DNA of 32,214 nt from Pseudomonadota bacterium (GTDB taxonomy: Bacteria; Myxococcota_A; UBA9042; GCA-2863065), in contig SXOO01000169.1 in assembly GCA_005776725.1 (NCBI GenBank), positions 1 to 32,214 of the forward strand. The letters are read 5' to 3'. The notes under the pieces were generated by a model. That model made no database searches, was not told the DNA's origin, and saw only the letters and a program-made list of their open reading frames with translations. Made by a program: the position numbers and the translations under genes. Positions 25,960 through 32,214 of this stretch are shown one piece after another; the first letter of the stretch is position 1, and each line of letters begins with the position of its first letter.

Positions 25960-26909
25960 CCCCCACGGGTGCGCTGCCCCCAGGCGGATCGCCCGCGCAC
26001 CGGGTCACCCGCTACGCTTGGTTGTCCATCGCTACGGCGCTCACCACCATGGCGCTCAAGGCGGCGGCGGCTGCGGCAACGGGGAGCGTCAGCCTCCTTT
26101 CGGACGCCCTCGAGTCCCTCGTCAACCTCGCCGGCGCGGCGTTCACCCTCTGGATGCTGCGCCTCGGCGCCGAGCCCCCCGACGAACGGCACGCACACGG
26201 CCACGAGAAGGCCGAGTACTTCGCCAGCGGCTTCGAGGGGCTGCTGATCCTGATCGCGGGCATCGCCACTGCGGTCGCGGCGGTCGATCGCTTGCTCAAC
26301 CCCGCGGAGCTCGGTGGCCTGAGCTTCGGCGTCGCGATCTCCACCGTCGCCACTCTCCTGAACCTCGCCGTGGCGCGGGTTCTCCTGGATGCGGGCCGCC
26401 GCCATGGCTCCGTGGCGCTCTCTGCTGACGGCGCCCACCTGATGACCGACGTGTGGACCACCTTCGGTGTCCTCGCGGGCCTTGGCCTCGTCTCCGCCAC
26501 AGGGGCGGACTGGCTCGACCCGGCGTTAGCGCTCGTGGTGGCCGCGCACATCCTCTTGACCGCCTGGCGCCTCCTCAGCGGGGCCGCGGATGGACTCATG
26601 GACGCGGCGCTGCCCACCCAGACACTGGCAGACCTGGAACGCCTGCTCGACCAGCTGACTCAGCCGCGGGGCGCGCAGTGGCATGCCCTCCGCACGCGGG
26701 TGGCGGCCACGCGAGCCTTCGTGTCGGTCCACCTCCTGGTGCCGGGCGATTGGAGCGTGCACGACGGCCACGAGCTCTGTGAGGAGATCGAAGCCGCTAT
26801 CCGGGGGGCTCTGAACGCCCCCGGGACTCGTGCCACGGTCCTCACGCACCTGGAGCCGCTCGAGGATCCCCGAGCCTACGCGGACCAGCACCTCGATCCC
26901 GGGCACTGA
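25956..26909 (+). CDS. Cation diffusion facilitator (CDF) efflux transporter
   Basis: 317 aa from GTG at 25956, whose TGA-overlap (GTGA) with the BKACE gene fixes the start. Six membrane segments are visible: near YAWLSIATALTTMALK, the SLLSDALESLVNLAG helix (TM2 metal site region), GLLILIAGIATAVAAVD, VAISTVATLLNLAVA, SADGAHLMTDVWTTFG (TM5 with the H-x3-D ligand pair) and PALALVVAAHILLTAW. A C-terminal cytoplasmic domain of ferredoxin-like fold follows. TM2 reads D-A-L-E-S, so its site differs from the D-x3-D of YiiP; this is common in one subclade. The family exports Zn, Fe, Cd or Mn. A zinc-type importer lies 190 bp downstream on the same strand, suggesting zinc balance, but the exported metal is not proven. 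Confidence 0.9.
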   Translation: MTPTGALPPGGSPAHRVTRYAWLSIATALTTMALKAAAAAATGSVSLLSDALESLVNLAGAAFTLWMLRLGAEPPDERHAHGHEKAEYFASGFEGLLILIAGIATAVAAVDRLLNPAELGGLSFGVAISTVATLLNLAVARVLLDAGRRHGSVALSADGAHLMTDVWTTFGVLAGLGLVSATGADWLDPALALVVAAHILLTAWRLLSGAADGLMDAALPTQTLADLERLLDQLTQPRGAQWHALRTRVAATRAFVSVHLLVPGDWSVHDGHELCEEIEAAIRGALNAPGTRATVLTHLEPLEDPRAYADQHLDPGH

Positions 26910-26933
26910 GCCGGCGCGAGGGGGCCTCGAGGG

Positions 26934-26970
26934 CTGGGCGCAGTCCGGAGGCGCGAAGCGCGTCGCCCAG
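26934..26970 (+). terminator. Candidate two-tier hairpin between CDF and znuA
   Basis: CTGGGCG (26934-26940) and CGCCCAG (26964-26970) form an outer stem; CGCG-AAG-CGCG (26952-26962) forms an inner hairpin. It starts 24 nt after the CDF stop and could terminate that transcript or belong to the znuA leader. No T-run follows. Confidence 0.35.
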
Positions 26971-27086
26971 ATCCGAGTGTCCCCGGCACGCGCGCTGGGC
27001 CGCCGTGGGTGGGAGGATCGCAGCGCCGTGAGGCAGTGGCCGCGCGCCCCGTCGGGTTCTGAGTGTTTACAACTCGACGCGAGGCG

Positions 27087-27105
27087 TGCATGGTCTGCAG
27101 ATGCA
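27087..27105 (+). promoter_or_regulatory. Possible operator at the znuA start
   Basis: TGCAT (27087-27091) and ATGCA (27101-27105) are an inverted repeat around an internal TCTGCAGA palindrome, overlapping the start codon. The same pentamers, in the opposite order, lie before the outer-membrane barrel gene at 29887-29903. A shared metal regulator such as Zur is conceivable but the match is short. Confidence 0.2.
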
Positions 27106-28003
27106 ATCGATTCGCATCAGGGCGCTGTTGCTGGTCTGCTTGGTCTCACCGGCCGCAGCCTGGGCACGCGTCAAAGTGGTCGCCAGCATCCCCACGCTGG
27201 GCTCCCTGGCCGCGCAGGTAGGCGGAGACCTCGTCGAGGTCACCTCACTCGCGCCGGCCACCAGCGACCCCCACTTCGTCGACGGTCGACCGAGCTACGT
27301 CGTGGCGCTGCGCAGTGCCGACCTCCTCATCCACGTGGGCCTCGACCTCGAGGTCGGCTGGCTGCCGCCGCTGGTCGAGAACGCGCGCAACCGGAGCATC
27401 CTGCCCGGCAGCCCCGGCAACCTGGACGCAGCCACCGTGGCCGGGCCGCTCATCGGCGTGACACAGTCCACGGACCGGGCGCGCGGCGACGTGCACGCTG
27501 GCGGCAACCCGCACTACCTGCTGGACCCGCGGATGGCCGTGAACGTGGCCTTGGCCATCGCCCGCCGGCTCACCGAGATCGACCCGGCCAACGCTGCCGC
27601 CTATCGCGCTCAGGCGGCGGCCTTCAAGCAGGCCATGGTCACGCGAATCGCCACGTGGCAGCAGCGTCTGGCGGCGCACAAAGGCGCGGCCATCGTCACG
27701 TTTCACGACTCGGCCCAATACCTGACGCGCTGGCTCGGGCTGCGGTCGGCCGGGACTATCGAGCCGCTGCCGGGCATCTCGCCCACGCCAGGCCACCTGG
27801 CAGCGATCATCCTCGCCATGCGCAAGGCCACGGTCCGGGTGGTGCTCACCGAGGCCTGGTACGACGCCAAGACGGCGCGCTTGGTCGCGGAGAAGGCGGG
27901 CGCCCAGCTGCTTCGCCTGCCGGGGGACGTGGGCGCGCCGGGCGTGGCCAGCTACCAGGACGTCATCGAGGTCATCGTCAGCGGGCTCGCCGAGGCGCTG
28001 TGA
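27101..28003 (+). CDS. znuA: Zinc-type ABC transporter substrate-binding protein (ZnuA-like)
   Basis: 300 aa from ATG at 27101; a GTG at 27086 is an alternative start. The signal peptide ends near PAAAWA, and the mature protein starts with KVVASIPTLGSLAAQVGG as in cluster A-I metal receptors. Predicted ligands fit the ZnuA pattern: His58 (SDPHFVD), His138 (GGNPHYLLDP), His202 (TFHDS) and an acidic residue near Glu251 (TEAWYD). Three His plus one acid favours zinc over manganese, but this is a family inference. The His-rich loop of enteric ZnuA is missing; a His-rich tail appears on the ATPase instead. Its stop overlaps the znuC start (GTGA). The protein acts in the periplasm, delivering metal to the ZnuB permease. 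Confidence 0.88.
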   Translation: MQSIRIRALLLVCLVSPAAAWARVKVVASIPTLGSLAAQVGGDLVEVTSLAPATSDPHFVDGRPSYVVALRSADLLIHVGLDLEVGWLPPLVENARNRSILPGSPGNLDAATVAGPLIGVTQSTDRARGDVHAGGNPHYLLDPRMAVNVALAIARRLTEIDPANAAAYRAQAAAFKQAMVTRIATWQQRLAAHKGAAIVTFHDSAQYLTRWLGLRSAGTIEPLPGISPTPGHLAAIILAMRKATVRVVLTEAWYDAKTARLVAEKAGAQLLRLPGDVGAPGVASYQDVIEVIVSGLAEAL

Positions 28004-28806
28004 GCGCGCTGCTGGAGCTCCGCGAGGTCGGGATCGGGTATCGCCCGGGCTCGCCGCTCGTGCCGCCCATCAACCTCACGGTGGGCCGTGGCGCGTTCGT
28101 CGGCGTCGTCGGACCCCACGGCTCGGGCAAGACCACGCTGATCCGCACCCTGTGCGGTGTCTTGCCCCCGATCGCGGGCGCGATTCGGTTTCCGTCCGGG
28201 CCCCCCACCATCGGCTACGTGCCCCAGCAGGCCGCGCTCGATCCGGTGTTCCCGCTCACGGCGCGCGAGGTCGTGGCGATGGGCCTCCTCCCCGGCCTCC
28301 CGCGGTGGCAGGGGCTGGGCCGGGCGCAGCTCGAGGCCGCCGAGGCCGTGCTCGAGACGCTACATATCGCGGACCTCGCCAAGCGCCGGTTTCGCCAGCT
28401 GTCCGGGGGCCAGCGGCAGCGGGTACTGGTGGCGCGCGCGCTCGTGGCCGACCCGGACTTGTTGGTGCTGGACGAGCCGGCGGCCGCGCTGGACGCAGTG
28501 GCCGAGCAGCAGCTCTACCACCAGCTCCGCGCCATCCATGGCTCGGGTAAGTCGGTGCTCCTGGTCAGCCACAACCTCGCCCACACCGCCGGGATCTCCA
28601 CGCAGCTCATCCTCCTGAGCCGTGAGCGGTCCTTCGTCCGCGCCGGGGACACCGGCGAGGTCATGACCAGCGCCGTACTCAGCGAGGTCTTCGGCGTTCA
28701 GGTGCACGTCGAGAAGCACGACTGCCACTACGACCTCCACATCGGCGCCCACCAGCACGGGCACCCTCACCCCGGAGGGGCGGCTGCGCACGCGCACCAT
28801 GGATGA
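28000..28806 (+). CDS. znuC: Zinc-type ABC transporter ATPase with His-rich C-terminal tail (ZnuC-like)
   Basis: 268 aa from GTG at 28000, overlapping the znuA stop by 4 nt. All ABC motifs are intact: Walker A GPHGSGKTT, Q-loop VPQQ, signature LSGGQRQR, Walker B LLVLDEP and H-loop SHN. It powers metal import through the ZnuB permease from the cytoplasmic face. The distinctive trait is the end: about 30 residues from VEKHDCHYDLH to the stop contain ten His and one Cys, far more than in ordinary ZnuC, and could bind zinc in the cytoplasm as a sensor or sink. The tail coding end overlaps the znuB start by 8 nt. The assignment to ZnuC rather than MntB/TroB rests on the gene order and the znuA ligands. 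Confidence 0.9.
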   Translation: MSALLELREVGIGYRPGSPLVPPINLTVGRGAFVGVVGPHGSGKTTLIRTLCGVLPPIAGAIRFPSGPPTIGYVPQQAALDPVFPLTAREVVAMGLLPGLPRWQGLGRAQLEAAEAVLETLHIADLAKRRFRQLSGGQRQRVLVARALVADPDLLVLDEPAAALDAVAEQQLYHQLRAIHGSGKSVLLVSHNLAHTAGISTQLILLSRERSFVRAGDTGEVMTSAVLSEVFGVQVHVEKHDCHYDLHIGAHQHGHPHPGGAAAHAHHG

Positions 28807-29740
28807 CGCGAACCCCCTCGATCTCGCCCCCCTCGATCTCGACCCGATCGAGATCCCCACCGAGCCCCTGGAGCCCGCATCGCAGGCCGTGGAGGCCGCG
28901 CTCCTGACGGTCTCCACCCCGGGGTTCTGGGAGTCGGCTGACCTCTGGGCCACGCCCATCCTCGCGTCCTCGATCGTGGCAGCGCTGCTCGGTACGGTCG
29001 GCGTCTACATCGTGCTCGCCCGCGCGGCGTTCGTCAGCGCGGCCGTCTCGCAGCTGGCGGGGCTCGGGGTCGTGGTGGTCCTTCTGTTCTTCGGGGGCCT
29101 GCTCGACCACGTGGAGCCCGCGGCCCGGCTCGGCGGGCTCGCGTTCGGCGTGCTCGGGACGGCGCTGTTCGCGATGCCGGTCTCCACCACGCGCACCCCC
29201 AACGACGCCCTTCTGGCCATGGCCGTGATCGCGGCCTCGGCGCTCACGCTCGTGGGCGCCGCCACGCTCACCAGCGAGTATCAGCACGTTCAGAACGCGC
29301 TCTACGGGGACGCGGTGGTCGCCGCGCGCTGGGAGGTGTGGCTCATGGCCGGAGTGGCCGTGGCGCTGCTCGCTCCGGAGCGGCGGCTGCGGTATCGCCT
29401 GCTCTTCGCCCTGTTCGATCCGGACTCCGCCACCGCGCAGCGCGTTCGCGTGACCCGATGGCGCCTCGCCCTCGGGGTGGCGATCAGCCTCGCGATCGGC
29501 CTGGCCACCGTGGTGGTGGGTGCCCTGCCCGCCTTTGCGTTCAGCATCCTCCCAGCCGCCACGGCCCTCCGCTTCGGCCTGCCCTTGGCGGGCGTCTTCG
29601 TGCTCGCGCCGGTGCTCGGCCTCGTCGCCGCCGGCCTGGGCTATTACCTGGCGTTCGTGTGGGCGCTCCCCGTCGGTCCGACCATGGTGGCCGTGCTCCT
29701 CGTCCCGCTCGCGGCCTCGGCGTTCCGTCGGGGCGATTGA
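28799..29740 (+). CDS. znuB: Zinc-type ABC transporter permease (ZnuB-like)
   Basis: 313 aa from ATG at 28799, overlapping znuC by 8 nt (ATGGATGA). An acidic, Pro-rich N-terminal stretch of about 45 residues precedes the family core, which begins near FWESADLWATPILASSIVAALLG. Eight or so hydrophobic helices follow, with the conserved VYIVLARAAFVSAAVSQLAGLG segment of ABC-3 permeases and the cytoplasmic loop near LLFALFDPDSATAQ. It forms the membrane channel for metal delivered by ZnuA. The N-terminal extension is longer than in enteric ZnuB (about 260 aa in total). It ends the three-gene overlapping unit; the next gene starts 192 bp on. Confidence 0.9.
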   Translation: MDDANPLDLAPLDLDPIEIPTEPLEPASQAVEAALLTVSTPGFWESADLWATPILASSIVAALLGTVGVYIVLARAAFVSAAVSQLAGLGVVVVLLFFGGLLDHVEPAARLGGLAFGVLGTALFAMPVSTTRTPNDALLAMAVIAASALTLVGAATLTSEYQHVQNALYGDAVVAARWEVWLMAGVAVALLAPERRLRYRLLFALFDPDSATAQRVRVTRWRLALGVAISLAIGLATVVVGALPAFAFSILPAATALRFGLPLAGVFVLAPVLGLVAAGLGYYLAFVWALPVGPTMVAVLLVPLAASAFRRGD

Positions 29741-29886
29741 GCTTCCGCGGTCGGCCCTAGGCCAAAGCAGTCGGTTCTAGACCATTGGCAGGACCGTGGC
29801 GCAGCTCAGCCGTCCTGCTCAGCGCGCTCCTGGCCGGAGGCCCTTGCCCCACCGCCGAAGCGAGGCATAGCGCAGCACGCTTGCTG

Positions 29887-29903
29887 ATGCACATGACTTG
29901 CAT
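29887..29903 (+). promoter_or_regulatory. Imperfect palindrome upstream of the outer-membrane barrel gene
   Basis: ATGCA-CATGACT-TGCAT: 5-bp perfect arms around 7 nt, 30 bp before the GTG start, in a spot suited to a repressor site. The local sequence is less GC-rich than its surroundings. A Zur-type operator is possible but not shown. Confidence 0.3.
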
Positions 29904-29932
29904 TTGCGACAGCGCCCCGCTATAGCTGGCCC

Positions 29933-31195
29933 GTGCTCTTGCCCCCCCTACGAACGGCGCTCCGCTGCTGCCTGGCACTATTGGCTGCAGGCGCGCTGGG
30001 CCTCGCGCGGGTGGCGGGCGCCACCCCGCCCGGAGACGAGGCCGAGAAGCGACAACTCGAGGAGGAGTTGCAGCGCGAGCTCGCGGAAGACCCGGCGGCG
30101 CAGCCGTCGAAGGTCGCAGACCCACCTACGGCAGTGGCCACTGGCTCCAACCTGCGCGAGGTCCTGAAGGGCCTGATCCCAGACATCTCGTTCATCCTCG
30201 ATGTGGCTGGCGCCTACTTCTCCAGCGAGCCCATGCAGACCGGGGCGCACGATCCCGCCAAGACCGGCTTCACGTTTCAACAGCTCGAGCTGCACGTGGA
30301 GTCGAGCGTGGATCCGTACTTCCGGATGGAGACCAACATCGTCTTCGCCGAGTTCGGGGTGGAGGTCGAGGAGGCCTACGCGAGCACCTCCGCTATCCCG
30401 GGAGGGCTCGAGGTACGCGTGGGGCAGTTCCTGATCCCGTTCGGGCGTCTCAACGGGACGCACCCGCACGCCTGGAAGTTCGCCGACCAACCCCTCGTCA
30501 ACGGGAAGTTCTTTGGCGGCGAGGCAAGCCGGGGGCTGGGCGCCGAGATCTCCTGGCTCGCGCCCCTGCCCTGGTATTTCGAGCTGGGCGCCGCCATGAC
30601 GGAGCCGGCCGGCGAGTGTTGCGCGCGCAGCTTCTACGGCGGCAGCGGCCTCGAGGTCGAAGGCTTCGAGGACTTCGTTTACACCAACACGCTCAAGCAG
30701 TTCTTCGATCTCAGCGAGGACTGGGGCCTGTCGTGGGGCCTCTCGGCGCAGCTTGGCCCGAACCCCACGGGACAAGGCAACCGGAGCGAGATCTACGGCA
30801 CTGACCTGTATCTGCGTTATCGGCCGGCCGGCTCGACCGACCGGGTCGCGGTGTCGCTCCAGACCGAGGGGATGTTTCGCGCACGGCAAGTGCCGGGCGA
30901 CGTGCTCTACGACTGGGGCCTCTACGCGCAGCTCATCGCCAATCTCACCCCGGCCTGGGAGCTCGGCGCCCGCTACGACTTCGTGAGCGGCGTGGACGGG
31001 GACTATCTCGATCCGCTGGAGGACGCACCCCGGCATCGGGCCAGCCTCCAGGTCACCCTGTATCCGTCTCACTTCTCCCGCGTCCGGCTGCAGGGCAACT
31101 ACGACGCCCCGCAATGGAATGGCGCCAGCGACATCTGGGCCGCGATACTCAACGTCGAGTTCCTCATCGGGGCGCACGGAGGCCACGACTACTGA
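29933..31195 (+). CDS. Predicted outer-membrane beta-barrel linked to the zinc cluster
   Basis: 420 aa from GTG at 29933. A signal peptide (CCLALLAAGALGLARVAGA) is followed by a charged, coiled-coil-like stretch (EAEKRQLEEELQRELAED). The rest has alternating amphipathic strands of a barrel: FQQLELHVESSVDPYFRM, VEEAYA ... LEVRVGQFLIPFGRLNG, and a final strand ILNVEFLIG near the C-terminus. The RVGQFLIPFGRLN block and the HPHAW segment recall porin-like proteins that are predicted to work with zinc importers. It follows znuB by 192 bp and overlaps a lipoprotein gene by 1 nt. An outer-membrane route for metal uptake is the simplest reading; the cargo is inferred from context only. There is no TonB box or plug domain visible, so it is probably not a TonB-dependent receptor. 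Confidence 0.75.
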   Translation: MLLPPLRTALRCCLALLAAGALGLARVAGATPPGDEAEKRQLEEELQRELAEDPAAQPSKVADPPTAVATGSNLREVLKGLIPDISFILDVAGAYFSSEPMQTGAHDPAKTGFTFQQLELHVESSVDPYFRMETNIVFAEFGVEVEEAYASTSAIPGGLEVRVGQFLIPFGRLNGTHPHAWKFADQPLVNGKFFGGEASRGLGAEISWLAPLPWYFELGAAMTEPAGECCARSFYGGSGLEVEGFEDFVYTNTLKQFFDLSEDWGLSWGLSAQLGPNPTGQGNRSEIYGTDLYLRYRPAGSTDRVAVSLQTEGMFRARQVPGDVLYDWGLYAQLIANLTPAWELGARYDFVSGVDGDYLDPLEDAPRHRASLQVTLYPSHFSRVRLQGNYDAPQWNGASDIWAAILNVEFLIGAHGGHDY

Positions 31196-32028
31196 TGCGA
31201 GCGCTCCTCCCGCTCCTGCTCTGGCTCGCTGCGATCACACCCGGTTGTGCCTTCGAGGCGGGTGCCCCGTGGGGCGAGGTGGCGCTCACGCTCACCGCCG
31301 TCCACGAGGTCCCCGCTGGCCGCCTCGACGGAGAGGGGCGGCTCATTACGGCGGCGGACTTCGCGATCCGCGTCGACCGCCTGGAGCTCCGGATTGACGC
31401 GGTAGCGCTGCGTTTCTCCGGCGGTGCCTCCGGCCCCAGCGCCTTCGACCCGGCCAATCCCCCACCCGGCTACACCCTCTGCCACAACGGCCACTGCCAC
31501 TCAGACGCCGGGGGTCTGGTCGACTACGCCGACATCGAGGCCGAGCTAGCAGGCGCCGGCGCGGCCGGCGGCGCCACGCTGGCGCGGCTCCCCGTCTCGC
31601 CCCTCACAGCCATCGGCCGCGAGGTGACCACCGTCCCCCTCGGCGCCTGCCCGGAAGGGGCCGACGGGGACCACTGCTTCGTGGACGCCGGCGCCATGCA
31701 GGTCGCTCAGCTGTCGCTCACCGAGGTCCGTGTGACCGGGCGCGTCTTCGACCGCCGAACAGGCGAGGCGCGCCGCTTGCCCGAGGAGGGGCTCTCCGTC
31801 ACCGAGGCGTTGGCCGTGAGCGAGGCGCTGCAGGCCCCGGCGTTTGCGGACTTCGGGCGCGACAGACCCATCGGCGCCACTGTGGCGCTGAGCCTGGTCC
31901 TCGACGCGGCGCTCTTCGACGGGATCGATTGGTCACAGCCGCTCACGGGGCAGGTCCGTGAAGCGTTCGCTACCCGCATCGCCGATCACCTGGGTCTCAC
32001 CGCGGCGGTGGGTCGGTACGACCAGTAG
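31195..32028 (+). CDS. Putative lipoprotein with Cys/His cluster, zinc-cluster associated
   Basis: 277 aa from ATG at 31195, sharing one base with the barrel stop (TGATG), so translation is coupled. The N-terminus (LLPLLLWLAAITPGC) is a lipoprotein-like signal with Cys18. The family is not recognised. The notable feature is C96-H97-N98-G99-H100-C101-H102, five potential metal ligands in seven residues, followed by SDAGGLVDY; a further Cys pair (GACPEG ... DHCF) lies near residues 150-165. Repeated beta-like strands (RVDRLELRIDAVALRF, VAQLSLTEVRVTGRVF) suggest a beta-sandwich. Together with the barrel and the ABC importer it may capture metal at the outer membrane. No zinc binding has been shown. 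Confidence 0.72.
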   Translation: MRALLPLLLWLAAITPGCAFEAGAPWGEVALTLTAVHEVPAGRLDGEGRLITAADFAIRVDRLELRIDAVALRFSGGASGPSAFDPANPPPGYTLCHNGHCHSDAGGLVDYADIEAELAGAGAAGGATLARLPVSPLTAIGREVTTVPLGACPEGADGDHCFVDAGAMQVAQLSLTEVRVTGRVFDRRTGEARRLPEEGLSVTEALAVSEALQAPAFADFGRDRPIGATVALSLVLDAALFDGIDWSQPLTGQVREAFATRIADHLGLTAAVGRYDQ

Positions 32029-32040
32029 CCGTCCGTGAAT

Positions 32041-32106
32041 TTCACCGAAGCGCGAGAGCGCGGAGGTGAACCGGGCCGGGGAGCTCTGCTGCCCCGGCCC
32101 CAACAT
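32041..32106 (+). repeat. 66-bp two-hairpin repeat element, copy B
   Basis: Same element as at 20775-20840 but on the plus strand, 12 nt after the last gene. It differs at three positions (8, 15 and 16 of the element), all in the internal loop or apical loop of the first hairpin (loop GAGA here, GGCA there); every stem base is kept. The second hairpin is the start of the tandem array. Confidence 0.88.
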
Positions 32107-32214
32107 CACCCGGCCGGGGAGCTCTGCTGCCCCGGCCCCAACATCACCCGGCCGGGGAGCTCTGCTGCCCCGGCCCCAACATCACCCGGCCGGGGAGCTC
32201 TGCTGCCCCGGCCC
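32073..32214 (+). repeat. 38-bp tandem repeat array, cut by the window end
   Basis: A 38-bp unit occurs 3.7 times (units at 32073, 32111, 32149 and a partial one at 32187) with one mismatch, at the first base of unit one. Each unit is hairpin two of the 66-bp element plus a CAACATCACC spacer. The array continues out of the window. There is no spacer diversity, so it is not a CRISPR. Confidence 0.92.

Noticed and set aside
32073..32214. CRISPR array at the window end
   Set aside because: The 38-bp units abut with no unique spacers between them, and no cas genes are present.

Overview
The window is a 32.2-kb, very GC-rich, gene-dense chromosomal segment without rRNA, tRNA, CRISPR or insertion sequences that I can recognise. 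Several traits point to Myxococcota or a close relative among the former Deltaproteobacteria. These are C-terminal Cys-hydrophobic-Arg (MYXO-CTERM-like) sorting tails on two secreted proteins, MopE-type DNDCDG metal-binding repeats, an AgmX/PglI-like C-terminal domain, a VIT/VWA protein and an orphan gp19-type tube protein. The assignment is by family character only; no species can be named.

Layout, left to right. (1) 1-599 is the 3' end of an FtsK/SpoIIIE translocase, convergent with and overlapping the stop of a large secreted Cys-rich M23 peptidase-like protein. That gene lies 5 nt downstream of a gene for a contractile-system tube (T4 gp19-like) protein that carries 14-residue Pro/Gly repeats. 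A secreted GH18 protein with a MYXO-CTERM-like tail is divergent from this pair. (2) 6.7-12.7 kb is mostly housekeeping: a TAXI-type solute-binding protein translationally coupled to MoaB, a CnoX/YbbN-like thioredoxin-TPR protein, phosphoglycerate kinase and a Sel1-repeat protein. (3) 12.8-18.4 kb has a DUF1993 protein, a bifunctional PutA for proline catabolism and, 2 nt behind it, an unknown membrane-anchored protein. (4) 18.4-25.0 kb has envelope genes: a VIT/VWA protein, a small lipoprotein with a similar C-terminal domain, an AsmA-like/GT51 peptidoglycan glycosyltransferase fusion and an esterase-like hydrolase. (5) 25.0-32.0 kb starts with a BKACE enzyme coupled to a CDF cation-efflux protein. 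A zinc-type ABC importer (ZnuA, ZnuC with a His-rich tail, ZnuB), a predicted outer-membrane barrel and a lipoprotein with a Cys/His cluster follow. The last five probably form a metal-acquisition route from the outer to the inner membrane.

The most unusual signal is non-coding. A 66-bp element with two predicted hairpins occurs twice, 63/66 identical: in the leader of the VIT/VWA gene (20775-20840, minus) and after the last gene (32041-32106, plus). All three differences fall in an internal loop or apical loop of the first hairpin. At the right end the second hairpin is tandemly amplified as a 38-bp unit that runs off the window. A second perfect 10-bp hairpin sits just upstream of the VIT/VWA Shine-Dalgarno sequence. 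Together these suggest a dispersed structured element that may act in RNA.
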